The position numbers and the translations under genes are program-made. DNA of 64,000 bases, taken from NCBI GenBank assembly GCA_012295275.1, contig CM022670.1:33335438-33399437 (forward strand), given 5' to 3'. The notes under the pieces are model-generated. The model was not told the origin of the DNA. It saw only the letters and a program-made list of their open reading frames with translations, and ran no database searches. Source of the stretch: Chrysomallon squamiferum. Its lineage: Eukaryota; Mollusca; Gastropoda; Neomphalida; Peltospiridae. The number at the start of each line of letters is the position of its first letter. The first letter of the stretch is position 1. Positions 1-64,000 of this stretch are shown piece after piece.

Positions 1-416
1 GTCTTCATGCTTGTACAAAGACAACCCTTGAGAATATCTGTGTAGTTTTACTTTAGCTAGAAGTGGAAGTGTTTTATTTTAAGACTAAATAGTAAAATTT
101 AACATCCGTTTCCTCTGTGTGTGTTTGTGTGTGTGTGCGTGCATGCATGTGCATGTTGTGTACAATATTTTAATTGCAAAAGAAAAAAATTATCCCTATT
201 TCATTTGAATAGAAAAATGATTTTATGTTAATTGACTTTTGACTAACCTCTTTCTTTTTTGTGCTCACATGATTACATTTCAGTTCCCCAAACCCCTCAC
301 CCAGCCATGTTTATATATGATCATTTTTCCGGTACCTTTTATTGATTTTGTTAGTTGTGATGTTACAAAGCTCTGAACTGAACATTAAAAAGTGATTGTT
401 TCAAACTTTATTTCAG
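1..416 (+). other. Intron preceding exon 1 (partial)
   Basis: AT-rich intron end with a short impure GT tract near 115-165 and a pyrimidine-rich acceptor ending TTTCAG at 411-416. The exon carrying the N-terminal half of PDZ3 is upstream of the window. No coding signal was seen here. Confidence 0.8.
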
Positions 417-63699
<63,283 letters not shown>

Positions 63700-64000
63700 G
63701 TACGTTTTTATATTTTTTTATGTTGCATTAGAGACTTTGTGTGTGTGTGTATGTATGTGTGTATTCGTGCAGGCATGTCCTTATATGTACAATTACTGTC
63801 AATCTTGATCTGTATTAATTTCAGGTTTTGGAGTTTTAAATACCAGTTTTTAGTTTTGAAAATTATTTAAATAGCTTTAGAGTGAATATTTTACTTTAAC
63901 CTCTTCACCTCTCATGTGAATTTTTTGTTATCTAATGGCAAAATTTTTAATTCATATAAGTAGACAATGCTCAGATTATACTTTTGACTTTTAACATTAC
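63700..64000 (+). other. Intron 19 (partial)
   Basis: Begins GTACGT; a short GT run near 63737-63764, otherwise AT-rich. Continues beyond the window. Confidence 0.8.

Overview
This window is a 64 kb piece of an AT-rich, intron-rich animal nuclear genome. It lies entirely inside one large gene on the + strand, which encodes a multi-PDZ scaffold of the MPDZ/MUPP1-PATJ (INADL) family. Nineteen internal exons with GT-AG borders can be chained (417 to 63699). They total about 3.37 kb of coding sequence, roughly 1,124 codons or 5% of the window. Neither the gene's start nor its end is present. The chain opens in the middle of PDZ3, contains PDZ4, PDZ5, PDZ6 and PDZ7, and stops in the conserved acidic/aromatic linker (DEYGYS) that precedes PDZ8 (vertebrate MPDZ numbering). 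All splice phases agree across the chain except for one base missing inside exon 8.

Organism: probably a mollusc. Three decayed tRNA-derived repeats (about 1.95, 11.27 and 20.88 kb) resemble a SINE-like family I know as widespread in molluscs, whose body carries a motif like GACTGGTATATCAAAGGC. Introns of up to 15 kb, heavy microsatellite load (GT, GA, AAT, AAAT, CATA) and the PDZ layout fit a lophotrochozoan. Species cannot be read from this sequence.

Layout: PDZ3 C-terminal half (exons 1-2, 0.4-1.2 kb); linker (exon 3, 7.1 kb); a 15 kb intron; PDZ4 (exons 4-6, 22.2-28.2 kb); PDZ5 (exons 6-7, 28.4-29.0 kb); a long Ser/Pro-rich disordered linker (exons 8-12, 30.3-45.9 kb) with WW- and SH3-ligand-like motifs; PDZ6 (exons 12-14, 45.9-54.2 kb); a short linker; PDZ7 (exons 15-17, 58.0-61.1 kb); and the linker towards PDZ8 (exons 18-19, 62.9-63.7 kb). 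No rRNA, intact tRNA, CRISPR, operon or intact transposon was seen.

The most interesting signals are not genes in their own right. They are: (1) a decayed copy of the acceptor and 5' part of exon 7 in intron 6; (2) a candidate alternative first exon at about 15.25 kb that splices in phase to PDZ4; (3) a roughly 300-bp-armed inverted repeat in intron 14, just upstream of exon 15; (4) introns 11 and 16, built almost wholly of degenerate satellites; (5) a 535-bp GT tract in intron 4; and (6) a one-base frame break in exon 8, most easily read as an assembly error in a short A run. I found no clearly new biological system here.
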